The notes under the pieces were generated by a model. It had not been told where the DNA came from, made no database searches, and saw nothing but the letters and a program-made list of their open reading frames with translations. This document shows positions 32,373 through 41,503 of a DNA stretch of 64,000 nt, piece after piece; the first letter of the stretch is position 1, and every line of letters begins with the position of its first letter. Source of the DNA: CAWBUW01 sp963792075 (GTDB lineage Bacteria > Chloroflexota > Anaerolineae > Anaerolineales > UBA4823); contig CAWBUW010000002.1 of the NCBI GenBank assembly GCA_963792075.1, positions 124,001 to 188,000 on the forward strand. The letters are read 5' to 3'. The translations under genes were made by a program, and so were the position numbers.

Positions 32373-34308
32373 CGCAGGTTTTGTGCAAATAGAGCGGTAG
32401 ATGCCCAAAACGGCAAAAAAAAGCAAAAGAATTAGATCCGCAGGGTGAGTTGAATAGCGACTTGTCGTTTAAGCAAGAATGAACGACCGGCATAAACACT
32501 GCGATCTGTGAATCTGACCAGGCATTCTTTTCCAAACCATTCCAGTCGAGCCGGGGAATGAGCACCGACTTTGACCTGTTCCTTAACTCTAGGGCAGTGG
32601 CTGACTTGCCAGCCATCCGGGGTTTGTGGGCATTGGTTGGCCAACCAGAGTGCGGCGAAGGGAACGAAATTGGCTGCGAACAAGGCGAAATATTCTTGCA
32701 GGCGCATGGCCGGGAGTGAGCGGACTTTGATATGCTGGACTTCAAAGACCTGTCGGACTTCTTTGTTTGCGGCTTCAATCGATTGGCGCGCATTGTAACT
32801 GTGAAACCACCCCCGCAAGTCAGCACACACATCCTGGGGACCAAAATGTACTAAGACTGAGAAAGCCAACTTCGACTGCCCATTCGCCTGTCTCTGCCAG
32901 AAGCGTTCGTATCCCAAATCTAAGGGGTAGGGAAAATCTTCTAGCTGTACAGCTTTCCAGGCCAAAAATTCAGCGTTTTGGCTGACTTTCTGCCAGCTTA
33001 GCTCGCGATCTATGCTCATTTGGGATAGTTTGCCTGAAAGCCAGTTGCCAAATGGCTTGGTGTAGATTTCATAGCCCATTTCGATGAGCAAAGCCAGGTT
33101 GCGATGATCCCCAAACCCTGCATCGAGGCGCAAGATAGCTTGAATGGGGTTGGCATTGGCAGCATTTTCGTCCTGAAAGGATTGGCACCGCCGCATTATG
33201 GCTGCTGTTTCTGCTTTCCATTCCACCCAGCGTTCCTGCTTTTGCTTAAACCTGTTTTGTGCCTGGGTGACATTTTGCTGATTGTGGTTCAATCGTTTTT
33301 CATACACTTCCGTTCTTTGACGTACTTGCGCGAGATTGCTATTGGGACGTTCTAGGCGCTGTTGTGCTTGATAATCGGCTTCTAGTTTAGCCAGGTGCGC
33401 CCTAGCTTGCTCCAGTTCTTCTGCAATCGTTGCCGCTTCTCTTTCCACCTTTGCCAGTTGTTGATCAGCTTCTGTCACCTTCCGCCGTAGTTCTTGCTGT
33501 TTCGTATGCCTTTGTGCCAGCCGTTGCTCCAGTAGATCCGTCCGCCGTCGTGGGCGTCGCCCCAATCGGCGCTCTGCCTCCAGCACTAAACCTTCTGCCT
33601 GCGTCACAGACACCGTTTTGCCCGTGTATCGACACGCTGATAAGCCCAGCCGTCCATAGGTGGCACTACTCATCGATATCACCCCTACCTGGTAGCCCAA
33701 GTGCAATGTGTCTCGCATGTATCCAAAACTCGCCTCCGGATAAGTCCGACTGGTATCACTCACCTGCCGCGGCGTCAGATCCCCGTCCAGAATCACGGCT
33801 CCCCTACCTGGCGCCTCCTGCACTTCCCTATCGATCATCGCCTGGGTGCTTTCTTCCAGTACCGCAATATACTGCGCTGCTTCGCTCTCCGTGAGTGCAC
33901 TCATTGTCCGGCTCACCCCACTATAATCAGCCCATTCCCTTTCTCCCCATGCTTGCGCTACTGCTCGGTCCTGATCCATTGGGTGGGCTGACCGACTGAT
34001 GTCTTTCATGTATTCCAACCCTGCCAGGTGGGCTACCAAAAATTCTAGTACTTTACTCTGAGGTTTGTATTTCACCGCCTTTTGCTTCATCCTGATTTTT
34101 GCAAATCCTTGGGGTATGCCCAGGCACTGCGCATATTGACCCCAGATCACCAACATTGCGTGATCTGTGACGCTTACTTCTCTGTCTGCTCCATCTTCTT
34201 GTTCGCTCATGGCTCTTCCTTACTCTGGTTTATTCCTTGAGCTTACTCGAAAACTTCGCTTTTTTTGCCGTTTTCCCCTCCTCGCCTTCTATTTGCACAA
34301 AACCTGCG
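32373..34308 (-). mobile_element. Insertion sequence with 20-bp perfect inverted repeats and TTAA duplication
   Basis: Ends CGCAGGTTTTGTGCAAATAG (32373-32392) and its exact complement (34289-34308) bound one transposase gene. A second matching block, AAAACGGCAAAAAAA, lies inside both ends (32407-32421 on the left; its complement about 34260-34274 on the right). TTAA flanks both sides (32369-32372, 34309-34312), as expected for a 4-base target duplication. Intact ends and gene suggest a recent insertion. It is about 1.94 kb long. Confidence 0.9.
32432..34210 (-). CDS. DDE transposase (IS4/IS1380-like) with a coiled-coil insertion
   Basis: A 592-residue transposase. Likely catalytic acids: Asp in AVILDGDLTPRQVS, Asp in AILRLDAGFGDHRNLALLIE and Glu in QSIEAANKEVRQVFEVQ, the order seen in IS4/IS1380-type enzymes. 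Between the first and second Asp a 130-residue heptad-rich coiled coil is inserted (from about LLEQRLAQRHTKQQELRRKV to FKQKQERWVEWKAETAAIM). The gene fills the element almost completely. Exact IS family cannot be fixed without a database search. Confidence 0.8.
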   Translation of the reverse strand: MSEQEDGADREVSVTDHAMLVIWGQYAQCLGIPQGFAKIRMKQKAVKYKPQSKVLEFLVAHLAGLEYMKDISRSAHPMDQDRAVAQAWGEREWADYSGVSRTMSALTESEAAQYIAVLEESTQAMIDREVQEAPGRGAVILDGDLTPRQVSDTSRTYPEASFGYMRDTLHLGYQVGVISMSSATYGRLGLSACRYTGKTVSVTQAEGLVLEAERRLGRRPRRRTDLLEQRLAQRHTKQQELRRKVTEADQQLAKVEREAATIAEELEQARAHLAKLEADYQAQQRLERPNSNLAQVRQRTEVYEKRLNHNQQNVTQAQNRFKQKQERWVEWKAETAAIMRRCQSFQDENAANANPIQAILRLDAGFGDHRNLALLIEMGYEIYTKPFGNWLSGKLSQMSIDRELSWQKVSQNAEFLAWKAVQLEDFPYPLDLGYERFWQRQANGQSKLAFSVLVHFGPQDVCADLRGWFHSYNARQSIEAANKEVRQVFEVQHIKVRSLPAMRLQEYFALFAANFVPFAALWLANQCPQTPDGWQVSHCPRVKEQVKVGAHSPARLEWFGKECLVRFTDRSVYAGRSFLLKRQVAIQLTLRI

Positions 34309-34470
34309 TTAAAATTCCCTCACGCGCTTGTGAAAACAGAACATCTGTGCTATAACCTTAACATGCAGCCTCTCCTTCGCTGCAACCTGCCGTCTGCTCA
34401 TGCTCCCGTGCGTCCAAACCGAATTGTTCCTCACATTGTTTCAAATAAATCAATCCCCCTTGCAAAAATA

Positions 34471-34624
34471 TAGGGCGATTGCATTTGCCCTATACGGGCA
34501 GCGCAATCCCGTAAAATGGGGGCTGGGGGGTGAAATGTGGGGCTTTGCCCCACATTTCACCCCCCAATTCCCCCCTCTGGTGGAGGGCAATCGCCGGGCA
34601 GCGAAGCTGCATGCGATTACCCTA
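34471..34624. mobile_element. 154-bp MITE-like element with 10-bp flanking direct repeat
   Basis: Imperfect terminal inverted repeats TAGGGCGATTGCAT (34471-34484) and ATGCGATTACCCTA (34611-34624), 11 of 14 matching, are flanked by the exact direct repeat TGCAAAAATA (34461-34470 and 34625-34634), a likely target duplication. Inside are a 20-bp perfect palindrome (34524-34566, centre GGGGC-TTT-GCCCC) and two small hairpins. No coding capacity. It lies between the IS right end and the promoter of the receiver fusion; the duplication ends two bases before the -35 box. Confidence 0.75.
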
Positions 34625-34635
34625 TGCAAAAATAC

Positions 34636-34664
34636 TTGCTTCACGCGCCAGCCCGTGATAAACT
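34636..34664 (+). promoter_or_regulatory. Promoter giving an apparently leaderless mRNA
   Basis: TTGCTT (34636-34641), 17-base spacer, TAAACT (34659-34664), with TG one base before the -10. The ATG at 34671 is where transcription should begin, and there is no purine-rich ribosome binding site. Confidence 0.5.
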
Positions 34665-34670
34665 CTTATT

Positions 34671-36242
34671 ATGCAGAAAAAGATCCTGGTCGTCACTTCC
34701 ACACCGGGTTTCGGGGATTTGATCAAGCAGGCGCTGGCGGAAAGCAGCGCCTCCTACCCGGTGACGCTGTTAGCCACCGCCGCGGAGGCGATCGGGCTGG
34801 TCCAAGAAAGCGCCTTTGCCCTCGCTATCCTGGATAGCGACCTGGAGGATTTCCCGTTTGTGGATTTGATCCACGCCTTGCGCAAGGTTGCGCCGGGCAT
34901 GCGCCTGGTACTGATCCCGCCGCAGAACGATAAAAATGATCCTCAGCTTGCTCAATTGGATGTAGACGGCTTTCTAAGCAAGCCTTTTTATTTCCCCGAC
35001 CTGTTGGGCCTGGTTGAGAAACTGTTGGGGATTCCAGACGGGCAGGGACAGGCTGCCCCTGCCCAGGTGGATCCTGCCCAATCTGCCGAGACCGCTCCCG
35101 CGCCTGCCTGGCTGGATGACGTTTCGCGCGCGGCCCAGCACCTGACGGGGCTGTCCTTGGGTACTTCGGCCCAGGCCGCGCTCATCGTGCGTTCGGGGCA
35201 GCTTTGGGCCTATGCCGGGCAGTTGGCGCAGCCGGCCGCCCAGGAATTGGCTTCGCTGGTAGCTAATTATTGGGCGCACGAACGTGAGATGCCGCCGGGC
35301 GCCCACCGCGGCGGGACCAAGAGCGACCTGGCTCGTTTTACCCGCCTCGGCTCTACGGGCGGGGAATATATGCTTTATGCCACCAGCCTGGGCAGTGGTT
35401 TGATCCTGGCGCTGGCCTTCGATGCCGAAACGCCTTTCAGCAAGATCCGCTCCCAGGCCAACCAGCTCGCCCGCGAGCTGGCTGCTCCTCCCGCCGCCAT
35501 GCTCGCGCAGACGGTGAAGGCAGAAAAAACCGTTTCACCTCCTGTCGAGCGGAAACTATTCCAGTCGCCGCCCGCCAGCCCGGCGCTGCGCAAACCCGTG
35601 CACGCTATCCCCGATCTGAGCGAAAATTGGCTGAATATGGACAGCCTGGCAAAAAGCCTCTTAACCGAAGCAGAGCAAGAGGAAGCGGAAAACGAGGTTG
35701 AGCCGGCCAGGCCCCTTGCAGAACAAGATACAAAGCCGGTCGAAAAACCTGAGGTGAATGCTCCCGCTCAAACAGTCCCTACCTGGGATACGATCCACGG
35801 GGATGTCATGAATCCGGTTGCCCCGGGAATGGTTTACCTGGTATACGCTTGTGTCGTAATCCCTCGCCTGCCGCAGCACCACTTAGCGGGCGACCTGGTG
35901 GAGCGATTGATGGAATGGATCGGCCAGCTCTGCCTGGCCTTTGGCTGGCGGTTGGAGTACATCTCGGTCGCGGCTGAATATGCCCAGTGGGTCGTCAATG
36001 TGCCGCCCACGACTTCTCCGAGTTATCTGATGAGGATTCTGCGCCAGCATACTTCCAAGCGCATCTTTGCCGACTTCCCTGACCTGGCTCGGGATAACCC
36101 TTCCGGAGATTTCTGGGCGCACGGCTACTTGATCATGAGCAGCCCGACCCCCCCGCCGGAGCAAACTGTCCGGGATTTCATCCAACAAATCCGTCGCCAC
36201 CAGGGGGCCTTCAACTCATTCCCACCTCATCTTGAGAGGTAA
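34671..36242 (+). CDS. Receiver-Roadblock-like protein fused to an inactivated IS200/Y1 (HUH) transposase-like domain
   Basis: 523 residues. 1-120: receiver fold with Asp55 (LAILDSDL) and Lys104 (LSKPF), but the N-terminal acidic pair is replaced (VVTSTPGFG). About 145-275: Roadblock/LC7-like fold (AALIVRSGQLWAYAGQL, YMLYATSLGSGLILALAFD). 275-380: acidic linker. About 385-515: aligns over its length with IS200/IS605 TnpA (VYLVYACVVIPRLPQ, WRLEYISVAAEYAQWVVNVP, LRQHTSKRIFADFP, FWAHGYLIMSS, RDFIQQIRRHQ). The HUH motif (DHIH in IS608) reads EYAQ at 436-439 and the catalytic Tyr is Phe503, so cleavage is not expected. I infer a domesticated nucleic-acid-binding or dimerisation module. It ends five bases before polA. 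Confidence 0.75.
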   Translation: MQKKILVVTSTPGFGDLIKQALAESSASYPVTLLATAAEAIGLVQESAFALAILDSDLEDFPFVDLIHALRKVAPGMRLVLIPPQNDKNDPQLAQLDVDGFLSKPFYFPDLLGLVEKLLGIPDGQGQAAPAQVDPAQSAETAPAPAWLDDVSRAAQHLTGLSLGTSAQAALIVRSGQLWAYAGQLAQPAAQELASLVANYWAHEREMPPGAHRGGTKSDLARFTRLGSTGGEYMLYATSLGSGLILALAFDAETPFSKIRSQANQLARELAAPPAAMLAQTVKAEKTVSPPVERKLFQSPPASPALRKPVHAIPDLSENWLNMDSLAKSLLTEAEQEEAENEVEPARPLAEQDTKPVEKPEVNAPAQTVPTWDTIHGDVMNPVAPGMVYLVYACVVIPRLPQHHLAGDLVERLMEWIGQLCLAFGWRLEYISVAAEYAQWVVNVPPTTSPSYLMRILRQHTSKRIFADFPDLARDNPSGDFWAHGYLIMSSPTPPPEQTVRDFIQQIRRHQGAFNSFPPHLER

Positions 36243-36246
36243 TTCC

Positions 36247-39048
36247 ATGCCGCCAATCCTATATCTGCTGGATGGCCACGCTTTGGCCTATCGGGCGTAT
36301 TTCGCGCTAACCCGCGGCTCGACCACCGGTTTTACCACCCATTCTGGCGAGCCTACCGCGGGCGTCTTCGGTTTCACCAGCATCCTGCTGCGCATCCTGG
36401 AACAGGACCGCCCGGAATACCTGGCGGTCGCTTTCGATACCGGGCGGACTTTCCGCGACGAGCTCTTCCCCGCTTACAAAGCCACCCGCGCCAAGATGCC
36501 AGACGACCTCCGCCCGCAGATCGAGCGCATGCGCCAGTTGGTGGATGCGTTCAATATCCCGCGCCTGGAGCTGGAAAACTACGAAGCAGACGATGTGCTC
36601 GGCAGCGCTGCCCGCTGGGCAGTGGGGCAAGGGCTGGGCGTCAAGATTATCACCGGCGACCGCGATCTGCTGCAGTTGGTAGACGAGCGCATCCTGGTCA
36701 ACTTACCCGGCAAGTCATTAGGCGAAGCGCGTGATTACCGCGCCCAGGACGTGTTCGAATACCTGGGAGTCAAGCCGGAGCAGGTGGTAGATTACAAAGC
36801 CTTGACCGGCGACAAGTCGGATAACATCCCGGGCGTGGCGGGTATTGGGGATAAGACCGCGGCCACGCTCCTGGGGACTTATGCGACTTTGGAGGGCGTT
36901 TATGCCCACCTGGACGAGCTTTCTGCGGGAGTGCGCAAGAAGCTGGAAGATGGGCATGAGTCCGCGCTGCTCAGCCGTAAATTGGCCACGATCGTCACCG
37001 GTCTGTCGGTCCCGCTGGATCTCCAGCGCGCTCGCACCGAGCTGTTCGACCCGCGCCAGGTTGAAGCCCTTTTCCGTGAGCTGGAATTCCGGACTCTGCT
37101 GCAGCGCCTGACCGCGCTCTATCCGATCTATGGAAAGGTGAGTTCTTCGAAAGGCCAGCAGCTTTCCCTCTTCGGGACGGCCCCGGAGAGTCCTGCCCCC
37201 ACGACCACTTCAGCCCCTGCGGTTGTAAATTTCCAGGTTGTGGATACCCAGGATAAGTTGAAGCAGTTGGTTCGCCGGCTGGAGGCAGCCCAACTCATTT
37301 CGTTTGATACGGAAACCACCTCAACCGACCAGATGAGCGCGGAATTGGTCGGGATTTCAATCGCCGTGGATGATGAGCTGGGTTATTATATCCCGGTGGG
37401 CCACCGGCCTGGTTTGGGCGCCCAACTGCCCTGGGCAACCGTGCATGAGGCGCTGCGAGGGCCCATGACCGCCTCTACGATCGGCAAAGTCGGGCACAAC
37501 CTCAAGTACGATTACGTGGTCCTGGCGCGGGCGGGCCTGGAAGTACAGCCGCTGGTCTTCGATACCATGATCGCCGAATGGTTAACCAACCCTGCTTCGC
37601 ATAACCTGGGGCTGAAGAACCTGTCCTGGGTCCGGCTGGACCTCAAGATGACCCACATCGAGGAGCTGATCGGTAAAGGCAAGAACCAGCGCCGGATGGA
37701 CGAAGTCCCCATTGAAATGGCCGCGCCTTATGCCGCTGCCGATGCGGTTTCGGTGCTGCGCTTGCTGCCGCAACTGCGGGCAGAGCTGGAGACGACCAAA
37801 GCTTATCAAGTGTTTGTTGAAATGGAGATGCCTCTGGTGACCGTGCTGGCCAGAATGGAAATGGCCGGGATCGCATTGGACATTCCTTTCCTGGAACGCA
37901 TGTCGGGCGAATTGACCCAGCGCATGGCAGCTTTGCAGGGTCAGGTCTTCCAGGCAGTAGGCGAGACTTTCAACCTGAATTCCACCCAACAGCTTGCGGA
38001 TGCCCTGTTCAACCGCTTGAAATTATCTCCACCTGACCGTACCAGGAAGACCGCCAGCGGGCATTATTCCACCTCGGCCGACGTGCTCGAGCTGCTGCGC
38101 GGCAAGCACCCGGCGGTAGATTGGATCCTGGAATATCGCGAGCTGTCCAAGCTGAAGTCCACCTACCTGGATGCGCTGCCGCAGCAGGTCAACCCCCACA
38201 CCGGGCGGGTGCATACTTCTTATAGCCAGACCGGCTCGGTGACCGGCCGGTTGGCTTCTTCTGACCCGAATCTGCAGAACATTCCCATCCGGACGGATCT
38301 GGGGCGGCAGGTGCGCCAGGCTTTCATCGCTGCGCCTGGTAAAAACCTGGTCTCGATCGATTATTCACAGGTGGAGCTGCGCATTGTGGCGCACATGGCG
38401 CAGGACCAGGCCATGCTGGCTGCGTTCCGCGCCGGGCAAGATATCCATGCGGCCACTGCCGCAGCGATCTTTTCGGTTCCCTTAGAAAAGGTTTCCAAAG
38501 AACAGCGCCGCCGGGCCAAGGCGATCAACTTCGGCCTCATCTATGGCATGAGCGCCTTCGGCCTGACGCGTTCCTCGGATTTGACCCTGGCCGAGGCAGA
38601 AGATTTCCTGGAAGAGTATTTCCAGACTTTCCCCGGCATAAAAAAGTATCTGGATCAGATCCGTGTGCAGGCGGCCAGGGATGGATACGTAGAAACGCTG
38701 CTCGGACGCCGGCGTTATTTCCCCGGCCTGAAAACCCAACAGAACCAGATGCTGCGCAACCGCGAGGAACGTGAAGCCATTAACGCGCCGATTCAAGGCA
38801 CAGCCGCGGATATAATGAAGATTGCCATGCTGCATGTAGATGAAGCGCTGCATCAAGCCGGCCTGTCCGGGCGGATGCTGCTCCAGGTGCATGATGAGCT
38901 GGTGTTGGAATGCCCTCAGAAAGAAACCGATGCCACCGTAAATTGTGTGCGCAAGGTGATGGAACAGGCGTATACTCTCGATGTCCCGTTGGAAACTGAG
39001 GCTCGGATTGGTACAAATTGGGGTAGTTTGACCCCCATCGAAAAATAA
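36247..39048 (+). CDS. polA: DNA polymerase I with 5'-3' and 3'-5' exonuclease domains
   Basis: A 933-residue PolA. 5' nuclease: DGHALAYRAYFAL, LAVAFDTGRTFRDELFP, YEADDVLGSAARWA, ITGDRDLLQLVD. 3'-5' exonuclease: FDTETTSTDQ, GHNLKYDYVVLARAG and APYAAADAVSVLR keep the DEDY residues, so proofreading should be active. Polymerase: SYSQTGSVTGRLASSDPNLQ, SIDYSQVELRIVAHMA (motif A), RRRAKAINFGLIYGMSAFGL (motif B), LLQVHDELVLE (motif C). GAGAGG lies seven bases before the ATG. It is five bases downstream of the HUH-fusion gene, so the two are probably co-transcribed. Confidence 0.97.
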   Translation: MPPILYLLDGHALAYRAYFALTRGSTTGFTTHSGEPTAGVFGFTSILLRILEQDRPEYLAVAFDTGRTFRDELFPAYKATRAKMPDDLRPQIERMRQLVDAFNIPRLELENYEADDVLGSAARWAVGQGLGVKIITGDRDLLQLVDERILVNLPGKSLGEARDYRAQDVFEYLGVKPEQVVDYKALTGDKSDNIPGVAGIGDKTAATLLGTYATLEGVYAHLDELSAGVRKKLEDGHESALLSRKLATIVTGLSVPLDLQRARTELFDPRQVEALFRELEFRTLLQRLTALYPIYGKVSSSKGQQLSLFGTAPESPAPTTTSAPAVVNFQVVDTQDKLKQLVRRLEAAQLISFDTETTSTDQMSAELVGISIAVDDELGYYIPVGHRPGLGAQLPWATVHEALRGPMTASTIGKVGHNLKYDYVVLARAGLEVQPLVFDTMIAEWLTNPASHNLGLKNLSWVRLDLKMTHIEELIGKGKNQRRMDEVPIEMAAPYAAADAVSVLRLLPQLRAELETTKAYQVFVEMEMPLVTVLARMEMAGIALDIPFLERMSGELTQRMAALQGQVFQAVGETFNLNSTQQLADALFNRLKLSPPDRTRKTASGHYSTSADVLELLRGKHPAVDWILEYRELSKLKSTYLDALPQQVNPHTGRVHTSYSQTGSVTGRLASSDPNLQNIPIRTDLGRQVRQAFIAAPGKNLVSIDYSQVELRIVAHMAQDQAMLAAFRAGQDIHAATAAAIFSVPLEKVSKEQRRRAKAINFGLIYGMSAFGLTRSSDLTLAEAEDFLEEYFQTFPGIKKYLDQIRVQAARDGYVETLLGRRRYFPGLKTQQNQMLRNREEREAINAPIQGTAADIMKIAMLHVDEALHQAGLSGRMLLQVHDELVLECPQKETDATVNCVRKVMEQAYTLDVPLETEARIGTNWGSLTPIEK

Positions 39049-39093
39049 AATGATGGTATATTTTCTGTGGTGGTATTGAGAATATTTAGAACT

Positions 39094-39156
39094 TATCCGA
39101 AAATTAGTTTGGTAGTATGTGTGGCGGCGTAGCCGCCACACATACTACCAAACTAA
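39094..39156. repeat. 25-bp palindrome with TATCCGAAAA left end
   Basis: Stem 39104-39128 / 39132-39156, loop GTA, core ATGTGTGGCGGC-GTA-GCCGCCACACAT. Left end TATCCGAAAA at 39094-39103 as in the 31636 element; the right end lacks the matching arm. It separates polA from the TPR gene and ends 16 bases before its ATG. Confidence 0.9.
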
Positions 39157-39172
39157 ATTCAATGGAGTGTAT

Positions 39173-41482
39173 ATGCCGGGAAATGCTGAGCGTTTTGAGA
39201 AAGTAATAAATCAGGGACACGACGCTGCCTGGGAACAGGATTGGAAACGTGCGGCATCTTTTTATCGCCAGGCGCTGGAAGAATCCCCCGATAATCCCAA
39301 AGCGCTGACCAGCCTGGGCCTCGCATTGTACGAGCAGGAGAATTACGCCGATGCGCTCAAGCATTACCAGCGTGCGGCCGAATTATCCCCTGACGACGCG
39401 GTCTCGATGGGGCGGGTCGCCGAATTACTTGAGAGGTTAGACCAACCAGACCAGGCCGTCGAAGCATACTTGCGCAGTGCAGAAATCTATATCCGCACCA
39501 AGGATATCCAGAAAGCCATTGAACAATGGTCACACGTGATTCAACTCAGGCCGGACCATCTGATGGCTCGTTCTCGCCTGGCATTGGTTTACGAACGGCT
39601 GGGCCGCAAACAAGAAGCGGTGGCTGAATACCTGGTTGTGGGAGGAATTTTGCAGCACAACGGCGATGTGCAGAAAGCAGCCCAAGCCGTGCTCCACGCT
39701 CAGCAAATCTTGCCTGAAGCGCCTGAACCCGTCCAGGCGCTTGGCCTGCTCAGGGCGGGCCGCTTACTTCCCAAGCCCAGCAGCGGGCGGGGGATGACGG
39801 GCCCGCTGGCTGCACCTCGGCGTGGACGAGATGTCGCGGCTGCCAAATCTGCCGCCGGACCTGAAACGCCGGATATCATCACCGAAACGCGGCAGAAGGC
39901 GATGGCTGGCCTGGCGGATCTTTTGTTCGATCAGATGGAAGACAATGAAGAAGTGGGGCGTATGGGCATGGCCTCTCTGATTGGTGGGGAGTCGGCTGGA
40001 GATGACCAGGCGGATCATGTGCGGGTTGTGCTGCACGTCAGTCAGGTAGTAGACTTGCAATCTCACCAGCAGGACGCTCAGGCGATTGAAGAGTTGGAGC
40101 GCGCCTTGGATGCCGGTCTGGATCATCCTGCCGCGTTCTTTGACCTGGGATACTTATATATACAAGCCAACCGTTATGAGAGTGGCGTGCGCTTCTTGCA
40201 GCGGGCGGCGAAACATCCGGATTTTGCACTGGGGGCGCATCTTCTGTTGGGGCAAACTTTGTTTCGCATGGAGCGTGTGCGCGAAGCAGTGACCGAGCTG
40301 CTCGGGGCGCTCAAATTAGCCGATATGGCTGTTGTCCTACCAGAACAGGCAGACGGCCTGGGCCAGATGTATGACACGTTAATCGAAGCACAACAACAAC
40401 AGCCTGGTAAAGAACCGCCAACCAAAGTGTGCGAAAACATTCTGGCCTGGTTGACCAAGCCGAACTGGCGCGAGCAGCTCAAACAAGCCCGCGAACAAAT
40501 GGGTGGTGAAGACGATGATACCCCCACACCGCTGGCGGATATGCTGTCAGAATCTGGCAGTGCGCAGCTTGTTGAATCGCTCTCGCGGATCAAGAAACTG
40601 GCGCGTGATGGCAAGCTCCGTACCGCGGTTGAGGAAGCGTATTTCACGATGGCTGCCGCGCCAACTTATTTACCTTTGCACATTTTAATCGGCGACGTGC
40701 TGGTGCAGCAAGGCCTGAATGTTGAAGCAGCAGAGAAATTTGCGGTTGTAGCGCGTGCTTACAATATCCGCGGCGATGTGGGTCATGCAATTAGTTTATT
40801 CCGAAAAATTGCAGACCTTTCGCCGATGGATATGAAGCTGCGCAACCAATTAACTGAAATGTTGATCAACAACCATCGCTTGGATGATGCCGTCATTGAA
40901 TATCTACGCCAGGCCGAGGTCTATTACAGCCTGGCCGATATAGAGATGACACGAAAAACTCTCGACGATGCCACGCGTCTGGGGCAGCAAGGTGTGGATC
41001 GCGATTTGCGCTTGAAGGTACTGCGTAAGGTGGCTGATATTGAACTGCAGAGCCTGGATTGGCGCCAGGGCATAAAGGTATACGAACAAATCCGCAGCCT
41101 TGCCCCAGATGATGCTGCTGCGCGCGCCTCCCTGGTGGATTTGAACTTGCGCGTTGGGCAGGTTCAACCCGCGCTTTCTGAAATGAACAATTTTGTAAAT
41201 TATTTGCTTGAAAGGAAGTCATACAAACAGGCTACCTCTTTCCTGGAGGGCTTGGTGGATGCAAATCCAACGCAGCCGGCTATCCTCCGCCAACTGGCGG
41301 AAGTCAACCGGCAGGCTGGCAATATAGAAGTTGCGGTAGCGCAGTTGGATCAGGTTGGAGAAAAATACCTGGCCGTCGGGAATCGGGCTGCCGCGATCGA
41401 AACCGTGAGAACGATCCTCTCGCTCAACCCGCCAAACAAAGCAGAGTACACCCAGCTCCTGGCGCAGTTGAAAGGTGATTAA
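39173..41482 (+). CDS. Tetratricopeptide-repeat protein
   Basis: A 769-residue soluble protein made mostly of TPR units (AASFYRQALEESPDNPKALT, DALKHYQRAAELSPDDAVS, KAIEQWSHVIQLRPDHLMAR, and more after a low-complexity break at residues about 200-290). TPR arrays are protein-binding scaffolds; the partner is unknown. ATG 39173 with GGAG upstream is chosen; the longer frame would run through the palindrome. A pyramidal organisation into two TPR blocks joined by a Gly/Pro/Arg-rich linker is visible. Confidence 0.88.
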   Translation: MPGNAERFEKVINQGHDAAWEQDWKRAASFYRQALEESPDNPKALTSLGLALYEQENYADALKHYQRAAELSPDDAVSMGRVAELLERLDQPDQAVEAYLRSAEIYIRTKDIQKAIEQWSHVIQLRPDHLMARSRLALVYERLGRKQEAVAEYLVVGGILQHNGDVQKAAQAVLHAQQILPEAPEPVQALGLLRAGRLLPKPSSGRGMTGPLAAPRRGRDVAAAKSAAGPETPDIITETRQKAMAGLADLLFDQMEDNEEVGRMGMASLIGGESAGDDQADHVRVVLHVSQVVDLQSHQQDAQAIEELERALDAGLDHPAAFFDLGYLYIQANRYESGVRFLQRAAKHPDFALGAHLLLGQTLFRMERVREAVTELLGALKLADMAVVLPEQADGLGQMYDTLIEAQQQQPGKEPPTKVCENILAWLTKPNWREQLKQAREQMGGEDDDTPTPLADMLSESGSAQLVESLSRIKKLARDGKLRTAVEEAYFTMAAAPTYLPLHILIGDVLVQQGLNVEAAEKFAVVARAYNIRGDVGHAISLFRKIADLSPMDMKLRNQLTEMLINNHRLDDAVIEYLRQAEVYYSLADIEMTRKTLDDATRLGQQGVDRDLRLKVLRKVADIELQSLDWRQGIKVYEQIRSLAPDDAAARASLVDLNLRVGQVQPALSEMNNFVNYLLERKSYKQATSFLEGLVDANPTQPAILRQLAEVNRQAGNIEVAVAQLDQVGEKYLAVGNRAAAIETVRTILSLNPPNKAEYTQLLAQLKGD

Positions 41483-41503
41483 AGGAGAAAATAAAGGAGA
41501 AAA

